Of a stretch of 64,000 nucleotides of DNA, positions 20,243 through 28,463 are shown one piece after another. The DNA is taken from positions 1-64,000 of the forward strand of contig BJHS01000006.1 in assembly GCA_014193315.1 (NCBI GenBank), given 5' to 3'. Origin of the DNA: Verrucomicrobiota bacterium. Lineage in GTDB: Bacteria; Verrucomicrobiota; Verrucomicrobiia; Opitutales; UBA953. The translations under genes and the position numbers were made by a program. The notes under the pieces were generated by a model. The model had not been told where the DNA came from. It did not search any database and saw only the letters and a list, made by a program, of their open reading frames with translations. Position 1 is the stretch's first letter, and every line of letters begins with the position of its first letter.

Positions 20243-21607
20243 TTAGCGGTTGGTCGAAAGCTGGGCGCGGAGATACTCGACGGTCCGGCGGACGTTGGTG
20301 TCGACTTCCATCTGATTGGTCACGGTCTTGCGGGCGTGGATCACGGTGCCGTGGTCGCGACCACCGAAGGCCTGACCGATGGAGACCAGGGACATGCCGG
20401 TCAATTGGGTGGCGAGGTACATCGCGACCTGCCGAGGGAAGGCGATGTTCTGCATGCGGCGCTTCGAGGTCATGTCCGACATCTGGATGCGGTAGTGCTC
20501 GGCGACCTTCCGCTGGATGACCTCGGCGGTGAGGGTGTGGCTGGCCTCCTCGACGAGAATGTCGTGCAGGAGCTTCTCGACCTGGGCGAGTTCCAGGGGC
20601 TTACGGGTCATGCCGGTCAGGCCGACGATGCGGGTGACGGCGCCTTCCAGGTTGCGCACGTTGCGGGCGATGCGGGAAGCGATGAATTCCGCGATTTCGG
20701 AAGGCAGGTCGAGGCCACGGGCGGCGGCCTTCTTCTGCAGGATGGCGATGCGAGTCTCGAGGCCCGGGGCCTGAATCGAAGCCACCATACCCCACTGGAA
20801 GCGCGACACGAGGCGTTCCTGCAACTTGGCGATCTCGGAAGCCGGGCGGTCACTGGTCAACACGACCTGCTTATGGTTATTATGCAGTTCGTTGAAGGTG
20901 TGGAAGAACTCATCCTGCGTCGACTCCTTGCCCGCAAGGAAATGGATGTCATCGATCAGCAACAGGTCGAGCTCGCGGTAGCGACGACGGAACGGCGCCA
21001 CGCTGCCGGACTGAAGCGCGGAGATGAAATCGTTGGTGAACGTCTCCGAGGAGATGTAAGCGATGCGGGCACCCGGGTTCGCGGCGTAGACGGAATGCGC
21101 GATGGCATGCATCAGGTGCGTCTTGCCCAGACCGGTCGGGCCATGGATGAAGAGCGGGTTAAAGAAAAGGCCCGGCTCCTTGGCCACGGCGAGCGCCGCG
21201 CCGTGCGCCATTTCGTTCTCCGGACCGACGATGAAGTTCTCGAAGGTGTTCGTCGCCTTGATGGCGGGGGGCGGCGAAGCGGACGGCGTGCGGACGGAGG
21301 AGCGGGGCGCCGGTGCCGGCGCCGCCACCTGGCCGTCACGGTTGGCGCTGGTCGCGGCGCTGAGGCGGTAATCCATGTTGCTGCCCGCGACCAAGGTCAG
21401 CTGACGACGCAGCACGTCACCGTAGTTGCTATTAACCCAAGCCTCGGCGAGCACCGTCGGCGCTTCGAGAACCAGGATGTTACCGTCGACGATCCCGACG
21501 GCTTGGATGGTCGAGATCCAAGTGTCATAATCGTTACGGGAAAAAGTGATACGAAGTTCGCTTTTAGCCGTCTCCCAAAGGGAAAGGTGTCGGTCAGGGC
21601 TGGCCAT
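20243..21607 (-). CDS. dnaA: Chromosomal replication initiator DnaA
   Basis: Initiator ATPase of 454 aa. Domain I (LWETAKSELRITFSRNDYDTWI) is followed by a low-complexity Pro/Ala linker near residue 100. Domain III has Walker A GPTGLGKTHLM and Walker B LLLIDDIHFLAGKES. Domain IV ends with the DnaA-box recognition helix GGRDHGTVIHARKTV. The frame runs on upstream to 21967, but the family N-terminus begins at MASPDRHLSL, so ATG 21607 is the start. dnaN is not adjacent; the upstream gene is dus. A terminator follows on the same strand. Confidence 0.98.
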   Translation of the reverse strand: MASPDRHLSLWETAKSELRITFSRNDYDTWISTIQAVGIVDGNILVLEAPTVLAEAWVNSNYGDVLRRQLTLVAGSNMDYRLSAATSANRDGQVAAPAPAPRSSVRTPSASPPPAIKATNTFENFIVGPENEMAHGAALAVAKEPGLFFNPLFIHGPTGLGKTHLMHAIAHSVYAANPGARIAYISSETFTNDFISALQSGSVAPFRRRYRELDLLLIDDIHFLAGKESTQDEFFHTFNELHNNHKQVVLTSDRPASEIAKLQERLVSRFQWGMVASIQAPGLETRIAILQKKAAARGLDLPSEIAEFIASRIARNVRNLEGAVTRIVGLTGMTRKPLELAQVEKLLHDILVEEASHTLTAEVIQRKVAEHYRIQMSDMTSKRRMQNIAFPRQVAMYLATQLTGMSLVSIGQAFGGRDHGTVIHARKTVTNQMEVDTNVRRTVEYLRAQLSTNR

Positions 21608-21989
21608 GGAAGGGGTAGAGGGTTGAGGAAGGTTGTTCACAGGCTCTTTGGAAGCCCGAAAGTTGGAAATTTTTAGTTTAAAGAGAGGCGGAGGGTCCGA
21701 AGGAGCGGAGGGGCGTGGGAGCGGGCGGTGGCAATGAGGCCTTTCCGCGGTCTGCAAGTCGTTGCAGGGAGGAAGTTTGTGGAGTCTAGTGAAGGGAGGA
21801 GACTCGTGTGACGGCTGAGCGCAGCACACGATTGATTCGCGGGGTACAAATCGACCCCTTTGATGAGCCCACGGCCCAGTGGCACAAGCGGAAGCCCTGC
21901 ACAGAATATTCACAGCCACCCTGTAGATAAGAAAATGAGTAAAAGATTGCATCCCGGACGGCGGCACCGGAACCCCAGCAAAACGGTGG
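21608..21989. other. Gene-free region upstream of dnaA; possible replication origin
   Basis: A 382-base gap with no gene. It holds an AT-rich stretch at 21663-21683 and several near-matches to the DnaA box TTATNCACA: TTGTTCACA (21633-21641), ATATTCACA (21906-21914, one mismatch) and the reverse of TTATCTACA (21922-21930, one mismatch). Two of these lie eight bases apart. No perfect box was found, so an origin is possible from position and partial motifs only. The dnaA promoter should also lie here. Confidence 0.35.
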
Positions 21990-23000
21990 TCAGGGGAGAT
22001 TGGCTAGCTCTGTCAAGTGTTCGTCACGCAGTCGTCGCAAGTCCTCCAAGGTCAGGCAATACCTGAGTCGGTCCCGAATTCGGCGCGACCCGGGTAAACC
22101 TTGGGTCAAGGGCAACAACCGATCGAGCATCCAGCGAACATCGCGACCGCCCAGACGACTGGCGTGCACCTCCAGGGTGAGTTCCGCGAGTCGGATCATG
22201 GCGTTCCAGCGAACGACGGCGCCAACGGTACCAGCGACCACGGGCTTACCGGCGAGCGCCGCCTGCATCTCCCCGAAGATCCAAGGGTTCCCGAGCGCGG
22301 CCCGACCGACCATCAACCCGGCGACCCCGCTCTCGGCCCGCCGCCGGAGCCCCGAGGCGCCATCCTTGATATCCCCGTTACCGATGACGGGGATGCGCAC
22401 CGCCGCCGCAACCTGGGCGATCCAATTCCAATCGGCCAAACCAGCGTATCCCTGTTCCTTCGTGCGTCCGTGGACGGCGATCGCCTCCACCCCGAGTTGC
22501 TCGAGCCGGCCAGCCACCTCCACCGCCACGATGGAGGACTCATCCCAACCCAGGCGCATCTTGGCGGTTAGCGGCACCTCCGGGATCGCATCCTTCACCG
22601 ACTTGACCAGGTCGTAGAGCAACGGCGGGCAACGAAGCAACCCAGAGCCGGCGTTCTGCTCGATGACCTTATGGGCCGGACAACCAAAATTCAGGTCCAG
22701 AAAATCCGGCCGCACCCGGTCGCAGACCTCGCGGGCGGCGCGTGCCATCGAGGCCGGGGTGGCCCCGAAGATCTGCACGCCCATCGGTCGCTGGGCCTCG
22801 GTGAAATCGACCATCTCCCAAGCCTTGGCGTTATCCCGGATCAGGGCCTCAGACTGGACAAATTCCGTGACCATGACATCGGCCCCCTGCTCCTTGCAGA
22901 GTTGCCGGAAAGCCACATCCGTCCGTCGGGCCATCGGGGCGAGGTAGAGCGGGAACTTCCCCGGACCGAACCAAGGCAGACGCGGGGCGACGAGGCTCAC
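21990..23000 (-). CDS. tRNA-dihydrouridine synthase (DusB-like)
   Basis: FMN enzyme of 336 aa that reduces uridine to dihydrouridine in tRNA. It opens with PLYLAPMARRTDVAFR, the flavin-binding start of Dus proteins. The catalytic Cys is in DLNFGCPAHKVIEQNAGSGL near residue 100, VHGRTKEQGYAG contains the conserved His-Gly-Arg, and VIGNGDIKDG lies in the phosphate-binding part. The start is GTG 23000, which overlaps the rarA stop by four bases (GTGA); the earlier in-frame codon at 23045 lies wholly inside rarA. Whether it is DusA, B or C type is not decided; the motifs fit DusB best. Confidence 0.92.
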   Translation of the reverse strand: MSLVAPRLPWFGPGKFPLYLAPMARRTDVAFRQLCKEQGADVMVTEFVQSEALIRDNAKAWEMVDFTEAQRPMGVQIFGATPASMARAAREVCDRVRPDFLDLNFGCPAHKVIEQNAGSGLLRCPPLLYDLVKSVKDAIPEVPLTAKMRLGWDESSIVAVEVAGRLEQLGVEAIAVHGRTKEQGYAGLADWNWIAQVAAAVRIPVIGNGDIKDGASGLRRRAESGVAGLMVGRAALGNPWIFGEMQAALAGKPVVAGTVGAVVRWNAMIRLAELTLEVHASRLGGRDVRWMLDRLLPLTQGLPGSRRIRDRLRYCLTLEDLRRLRDEHLTELANLP

Positions 23001-24355
23001 GGCCGACCTTCTTTCCGACGCAGCAACTCCTTGAGTTCCCGCCACCGGGCCAGACGTTCGGCCAGCTGGGCTTCCGCCCCGGCTTCGCCCGGACGATAGA
23101 GCGCCAACGAATGGCTCAGGTAGTCCTGACCGCTGATACCCTCGGGGTAATCATGACTGTAACGGTAGCCTCCGCCCTGCCCTAACCGCTTGTTGGTCGC
23201 GTTATGGGCGTCCTTGAGGTGTAACGGCACCTCTTGCCGCGGCTGGGAACGGACCGCCTCCTTGGCCGCGGCGATCGCTAAGGTCGTGCTGTTACTCTTG
23301 GGGGCAAGCGCAAGGAAGAGCGTGGCGTGCGCCAACGCGTATTCGCATTCCGGCAAGCCGACCAGCTCGCAGGCTTGGAAGGCCGCGGTGGCGATGCCGA
23401 GCGCACGTGAATCGGCGAGCCCGATATCCTCGGACGCACAGATGACGAGGCGCCGGGCGATGAACCGGGGTTCCTCGCCGCCCGCGAGCATCAGGAACAG
23501 CCAGTAGAGGGCCGCATCCGGATCGCCGCCGCGGACTGACTTGATGAACGCGGACGCCGTGTCGTAATGATCGTCGCCGCCATCGTCGTACCGGATGCGA
23601 CGTTCGCGGGCAAAAGCCGCCACGGCCTCGTCCGTCACGCTGCCCAGCACCGGGGCGGAAAGCACCAGGGTCTCGAGGCAGTTCAAGGCGCGACGCAAGT
23701 CGCCACCAGCCATCTCGGCGACCTGACGCAGGACCGCGGGGCCCGCCTTGATGCCGAGGGCACCCAGTCCACGCTCACCATCGGCTAAGGCCGTCGCCAA
23801 GAAGCCCGCGACTTCATCCACCGAAAGCGGGTCGAGCCGGAACAGATGGCTACGGCTGAGTAAAGCGGGGACCACGTAAAGCCCGGGGTTATGCGTCGTG
23901 CAACCGATCAACCGGACCACCCCGGCCTCGACGTCCGGAAGCAGCAGGTCCTGCTGGGCCTTATTGAAGCGATGAATCTCATCGACGACGAGCACGGTCT
24001 TGCGGGAGGGGTGACGACGCGCCTCAGCCAGCACCTCGCGCAACTCGGCGGCGCCGGACAGGACCGCGTTGACGCGGATGACCTCGGATTGCGTCTCGGC
24101 GGCAATCACCTCGGCGAGCGTGGTCTTGCCGCAACCAGGCGGACCGTAGAAAAGCAGCGAGCCGAAGTTGTCGGCTTTAATCAGGCGAGGTAGCAACGCC
24201 TCGGGCCCAAGCAAGGTGGCATGACCAACGACCTCCTGCAGGCTGCGGGGCCGCATGCGGGCGGCCAGGGGACGGCGGCGGGGCGACAGGTCGGCTTCCG
24301 CCGCGGGACCAAAGCCCGGCAGAGGCGCGTCCGCCCCGGTACGCCGATCAGCCAC
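22997..24355 (-). CDS. rarA: Replication-associated recombination protein A (RarA/MgsA)
   Basis: AAA+ ATPase of 452 aa that acts at stalled replication forks. It has Walker A LLFYGPPGCGKTTLAEVIA near residue 70, Walker B VLVVDEIHRFNKAQQDLLLP near residue 123, and the C-terminal tetramerisation region with KSNSTTLAIAAAKEAV. It starts at GTG three bases after the msrA stop and overlaps dus at its own stop, so msrA-rarA-dus reads as one operon. GC-rich codon use matches its neighbours. Confidence 0.96.
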   Translation of the reverse strand: MADRRTGADAPLPGFGPAAEADLSPRRRPLAARMRPRSLQEVVGHATLLGPEALLPRLIKADNFGSLLFYGPPGCGKTTLAEVIAAETQSEVIRVNAVLSGAAELREVLAEARRHPSRKTVLVVDEIHRFNKAQQDLLLPDVEAGVVRLIGCTTHNPGLYVVPALLSRSHLFRLDPLSVDEVAGFLATALADGERGLGALGIKAGPAVLRQVAEMAGGDLRRALNCLETLVLSAPVLGSVTDEAVAAFARERRIRYDDGGDDHYDTASAFIKSVRGGDPDAALYWLFLMLAGGEEPRFIARRLVICASEDIGLADSRALGIATAAFQACELVGLPECEYALAHATLFLALAPKSNSTTLAIAAAKEAVRSQPRQEVPLHLKDAHNATNKRLGQGGGYRYSHDYPEGISGQDYLSHSLALYRPGEAGAEAQLAERLARWRELKELLRRKEGRP

Positions 24356-24358
24356 GGT

Positions 24359-24976
24359 TCACTTATTCTCCTCGGCGAATGGTACCAGATGACAGTAGGG
24401 TCGCGTGCCGCGAAGCTGGTAGTGTCGCTGATGATACTCCTCCGCGCGCCAGAAGACCGGCGCGGGCGCGACCTGGGTGGCAATCGGCGCGTTAAAGACC
24501 TTGGCCTTGGTCAGGGCGGCCTTGACCTCCTCGGCGACCTTCTGCTGTTCGGGGGAATGGGTGAAGATGACGGAGCGATACTGGTCACCGACATCGGGCC
24601 CCTGACGGTCGACCTGCGTCGGGTCGTGCATCTTGAAGAAATACTCCACCAAAGTGCGGTAGCTAACCTTCTTGGGATCGAAGGTCACCTCGATGACCTC
24701 GGCATGTCCGGAGGTGTGGCTGCACACATCCTCGTAGGTGGGATTGACCACCTTGCCGCCCGCGTAACCGCAGACCGCCGCTTTGACGCCAGGAATCTTG
24801 GCGTATTGGTATTCGACGCCCCAGAAACAGCCGGCGCCGAAGGTGGCTTTCTCGAGTTGGGGAGCGTCGGGCATGGCGGGAGTGGGTTTGGTCGGGGAAG
24901 GTTCGGCGGCTAAGGCGTAGGCGCCAGCCAAAAGAAGCAGCGCCCAGGTCCGGCTGATGGTCAGGAAGGGATTCAT
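24359..24976 (-). CDS. msrA: Peptide methionine sulfoxide reductase MsrA, exported
   Basis: Reductase of 205 aa that repairs methionine-S-sulfoxide. The active site GAGCFWGVEYQY holds the catalytic Cys near residue 49, and EYHQRHYQ contains the conserved tail. A hydrophobic signal segment precedes the domain (WALLLLAGAYALAAE), so the enzyme is probably exported to protect envelope proteins, unlike the usual cytoplasmic MsrA. ATG 24976 is preferred to a start five codons earlier. A GGAGG lies upstream, one of few clear Shine-Dalgarno matches in the window. It heads the msrA-rarA-dus run. Confidence 0.95.
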   Translation of the reverse strand: MNPFLTISRTWALLLLAGAYALAAEPSPTKPTPAMPDAPQLEKATFGAGCFWGVEYQYAKIPGVKAAVCGYAGGKVVNPTYEDVCSHTSGHAEVIEVTFDPKKVSYRTLVEYFFKMHDPTQVDRQGPDVGDQYRSVIFTHSPEQQKVAEEVKAALTKAKVFNAPIATQVAPAPVFWRAEEYHQRHYQLRGTRPYCHLVPFAEENK

Positions 24977-25029
24977 CGGGGAGGCCTCCAAATTGAGGAT
25001 TTCCCGGACGCTGGCAAGGGGGGACGTGC

Positions 25030-27711
25030 TCAGGAAACCACCGAGCGCAGGGCATCCGCCAAGGCCTCGGGCGGACGGGGAGCGACCGAGAGGCCGCGCT
25101 CCGGCTCCAAGTAGAAAGTATCGAGCGCAAAGCCTTGCTCGGTCGATACATTGGCAAAGGTGATGGTGTAGCCGGCCTCCTGGATGGCGCGACCCACCCG
25201 GAACAGGAGTCCGATGCGGTCATTGCACTGTAACTCCGTCACGACCCGGTCCAACTCCTCCTCCCGGTAGACCTCGACCCGCGGGGCCAAGGGCACGTGT
25301 GCCTTGCGGCGGGGGGCGGTCAAGAGGACCATGGCTTCCGCGGCGGCAACCTCCTCGATCAAGTCAGACCCTTCCAGCAGGGACTTCCCAAGGGCTTCGG
25401 CGAAACGGGTCTTCGAGGCGGCTTCCTTACCAAGGGGGAGCACCACGCGGAAGAAGTCGATCGCCACGTCATCGTCCCGCGAGAATGCGCGGCAAGAGAC
25501 GATATTGATGCCGGCGACGGCGAAAGCACCGGCCATCCGGCTAAACAAACCAGCCCGGTCCCAGGTGACCACCGTGACGACGGACTGGGCCGAACCCACC
25601 TCGTCGTGCCAATCGACGATCGGGCGCAAGGAAAGCTCGGCGTCAGCGGCGGTGACGGAGGCGATCAGCTGGTGGATCATCCGGATGTGCGTGGCCGCAT
25701 CCTCCGACGAGACATGTTGGAAATAACCCGCCGGCATCTGGGTGAAATGGGCCTCGACCTCGTCAACCGGGATCGCACCCGCCAAACGGGCGTCGGTCGC
25801 CTCGCGCAACGCCTGACTCGCGACCTGCGCATCCCGCTCCGCCTCGCCGGCGAGCTTACCCAAGGTGCGGCGATACAACGTCCAATGTTGCCCGTCCTTG
25901 AAGTCCGTCCAAAGGTCCGGGGACGTCGCCCGGGCATCGCAGCGGGTGTGGACATGCAGGCTGCGCAGAACCTGCTCGTCGCCGACGAGCCGGGCGAACC
26001 GCTCGATATTGACCGGGTCATCCACGTCATGCCGCTGCCAGTAGAGACCCATCACCAAGTGATGGCGGATCACACCAGCGGCGATCGCCCGCTCCCGATG
26101 GTCAAACCCGAGCCGCTTCAGGATGGCATCGGCGATCGGCACGCCCCGCTCCGCATGCCCCTCGATGCCGCCGGATTTGGCGATGTCGTGCAAAAAGAGG
26201 ATGGCGTAGAGCAGCGAAGGCGACTCCGACCCGAGGACGACCGAGCGGTATTTCTCGTCGGTCGGCGTCGTCCCGGCATAGATCCCGTCGAGTTCCCAAA
26301 GAGACCGGAGGGTATGGACGTCGGCCGTCCAACGATGGTAAAACTCGAATTGCACCAAGCAGTGGAGCCCGGCGAACTCGGGCACCAACCGATAAAGCAA
26401 GTCGTGCTCGCGCAAGGCGTCGATGGCGGCATGCACCCGCCCCCCCTCGGTGAGCATCGCGCGCATCGCCGTCGCGCAATCCTCCCCCAAGGCGAGGTCC
26501 GGCGTCAGCAAGTGGGCGCGTTCGCGGACCAACAAGGAAAGGGCGCGTTCCGGGCGGGCCTCATGGATCTGGCAAAGTCGGAATAGGCGGACGAGCCGAC
26601 CAGGGTCTTCCTCGAAGACCAAGCGATGCTGGGCCGAGACCGTCCCGCCGCGCACGACCCGCAGCCCATCGGTCAGGATGGGTTCACCCCAGCCCTCCGG
26701 CTCGGGCTCGCCCATCACCGCCCCTTCGACCATCTCCACACAACGGCGCACATGGTCCGCCGCGTCGAAATACTCGCGCATGAGGGCGCCGATGCGCTGG
26801 GTCATCGTCCCTTGATAGCCGAGGGCTTCCGAGAGGGTGTCCTGCCGTTCCAAGGAAAGTTGTTCGGTCGGGCGGGTCACTTGAAAATGCAATTCGCAGC
26901 GCAGGCGCAATAAGGTCGCCTTGGCCTGGACGAACTTCTGCAGGTCCACCATCGGCAGGAAGCCGGCGGTGCCCAGCCCCGTGGCCCCGATGACCCCCCG
27001 GCTGATCCGGGCCAGCCAGATACAGCCTTGGACATCGCGCAAAGCCCCGACCCCGTTCTTCAGGTCGGGCTCCTGGAGGTAGGCGCTGCCGCCGGCTTTT
27101 TCCCGGCGCTTCCGCTGGGACTCGACAATCGAACGGGCCAAGGGCTGCCACGCTTGCCCACTGAGCATCTCGGAGACGCGCGCTTCGTTGCGGGCATACA
27201 GGCCCCGGTCACCGCAAAGTAACCGCGTCTCCAAAAGCGCCACCCGGAGGTGCAAATCCTCCTGGGCGTATTGCGCGCATTCTTCGACCGTCCGCACGGA
27301 CTGCCCGACCTTCAGCCCGATATCCCAGAGCGGGTAGAGAATCGCCTCGACCAGGGCCTTGGTCACCGGCGAATGGGAGGGAACCAGCACGAGCAGGTCG
27401 ATGTCGCTGAGCGGGCAAAGTTCGGCCCGACCATATCCGCCCGTGGCCACGAGGGCGAGCACCCCGGCGGCCGGACCAGCCCGGACAAAGAGCGCATCGA
27501 TGACGATGTCGACCGCATCGGAGCGTAATTGGGCGACCTCGCCACCGGGGATACCGGAGCAATGGGCCGCGAGCTGGATGGCGCGCGCCTCCTCCAGGAA
27601 AAGTTTGGCGCGGGGGACGACCTCACCGACGAGGGCCGCTTGTCCTGCCAGCCCATGTTGGAGAGCGGCGCGCCGAAGGCGGACGGCGGAGGATTCGAAC
27701 TCGGGGGACAT
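25030..27711 (-). CDS. glnD: [Protein-PII] uridylyltransferase GlnD
   Basis: Nitrogen sensor of 893 aa that uridylylates and de-uridylylates PII according to glutamine level. Domains in order: nucleotidyltransferase with GGYGRAELCPLSDIDLLVL near residue 90, a UTase-linker region, an HD domain with LHDIAKSGGIEGHAERG near residue 500, and two C-terminal ACT domains (VVTVVTWDRAGLFSRMAGAF and NDRIGLLFRVGRAIQEAGY) that sense glutamine. All parts of the full-length family are present. No glnB, glnK, amtB or glnA gene is in the window. It lies 53 bases upstream of msrA on the same strand. Confidence 0.97.
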   Translation of the reverse strand: MSPEFESSAVRLRRAALQHGLAGQAALVGEVVPRAKLFLEEARAIQLAAHCSGIPGGEVAQLRSDAVDIVIDALFVRAGPAAGVLALVATGGYGRAELCPLSDIDLLVLVPSHSPVTKALVEAILYPLWDIGLKVGQSVRTVEECAQYAQEDLHLRVALLETRLLCGDRGLYARNEARVSEMLSGQAWQPLARSIVESQRKRREKAGGSAYLQEPDLKNGVGALRDVQGCIWLARISRGVIGATGLGTAGFLPMVDLQKFVQAKATLLRLRCELHFQVTRPTEQLSLERQDTLSEALGYQGTMTQRIGALMREYFDAADHVRRCVEMVEGAVMGEPEPEGWGEPILTDGLRVVRGGTVSAQHRLVFEEDPGRLVRLFRLCQIHEARPERALSLLVRERAHLLTPDLALGEDCATAMRAMLTEGGRVHAAIDALREHDLLYRLVPEFAGLHCLVQFEFYHRWTADVHTLRSLWELDGIYAGTTPTDEKYRSVVLGSESPSLLYAILFLHDIAKSGGIEGHAERGVPIADAILKRLGFDHRERAIAAGVIRHHLVMGLYWQRHDVDDPVNIERFARLVGDEQVLRSLHVHTRCDARATSPDLWTDFKDGQHWTLYRRTLGKLAGEAERDAQVASQALREATDARLAGAIPVDEVEAHFTQMPAGYFQHVSSEDAATHIRMIHQLIASVTAADAELSLRPIVDWHDEVGSAQSVVTVVTWDRAGLFSRMAGAFAVAGINIVSCRAFSRDDDVAIDFFRVVLPLGKEAASKTRFAEALGKSLLEGSDLIEEVAAAEAMVLLTAPRRKAHVPLAPRVEVYREEELDRVVTELQCNDRIGLLFRVGRAIQEAGYTITFANVSTEQGFALDTFYLEPERGLSVAPRPPEALADALRSVVS

Positions 27712-27791
27712 GCGGCAACGGACAAGTTGACGGAAATCGGCGAATCTTCAAGGTCATTGCCAAGCGTGCCCGGGACGTTCTAAATCCGTGC

Positions 27792-28463
27792 ATGTCCGGC
27801 TTCCTTGACCAATTACTGGCAGCGCTCGCCTCGATGGGCGATGTCCGGCAGATGATCGAAATCGGTGGCATCGCCGTGATGACGGTCATTGTCTTCGCCG
27901 AGACCGGCCTGCTCTTCGGCTTCTTTCTCCCCGGGGATTCCATGATTGTCGTCGCGGGCATCCTCACCACGGCCAACACCCATGGCGACTTCGCCCGCCC
28001 CGCCCTGCTCGACCCTTGGAGCCTCACGCTGAGCCTCATCTTGGCCGCGATCGTCGGCAACGAGCTCGGCCGTTGGCTGGGTCTCAAGTTCGGTGAGCGG
28101 GTCGAGCGCTGGCCGGATGGCTGGCTCTACAAACGACGCTACCTCGAAGCCGCGCGCGACTACTACGCCACCAAAGGCGCCAGTTCGCTGGTCATGGCCC
28201 GCTTCATCCCCGTCATCCGGACCTTCATCCCGTTCGTCGCCGGCATGGGACGCATGCCCGCCGGACGATTCTTCCGCTGGAACGCGATCGGGGCCGTCCT
28301 CTGGATTGGCTCGCTCGTTTGGCTCGGCCGCCTGATCGGCCCCACCCCGCTGGCCCAAAACCTCGGGGCGGTGACCCTCGGGGTCATCGGCGTATCGCTT
28401 TCCCCGCTGATCTGGAAGGCCGGGCGGGCTTGGCTCAGTTCTTCACCGGGAACCAAAACTTGA
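27792..28463 (+). CDS. DedA family membrane protein
   Basis: Inner-membrane protein of 223 aa with the VTT/DedA domain. It has the re-entrant motif FAETGLLFGFFLPGDSMIVV near residue 37 and the conserved ARFIPVIRTFIPFVAGMGRM near residue 140, followed by two further hydrophobic segments. DedA proteins support membrane homeostasis and lipid carrier recycling (undecaprenyl phosphate or phosphatidylethanolamine translocation in studied members). The gene diverges from glnD and its last 29 bases overlap the convergent histidine kinase gene. Confidence 0.93.
   Translation: MSGFLDQLLAALASMGDVRQMIEIGGIAVMTVIVFAETGLLFGFFLPGDSMIVVAGILTTANTHGDFARPALLDPWSLTLSLILAAIVGNELGRWLGLKFGERVERWPDGWLYKRRYLEAARDYYATKGASSLVMARFIPVIRTFIPFVAGMGRMPAGRFFRWNAIGAVLWIGSLVWLGRLIGPTPLAQNLGAVTLGVIGVSLSPLIWKAGRAWLSSSPGTKT

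Noticed and set aside
20105-21676. Plus-strand frame of 523 codons opposite dnaA
   Set aside because: Shadow frame; dnaA motifs are complete on the other strand and the product is not family-like.
25297-26586. Long open frame (429 codons) on the plus strand inside glnD
   Set aside because: Antisense shadow of a well-supported gene in GC-rich DNA; the product has low-complexity Arg/Gly/His composition and no family motifs.
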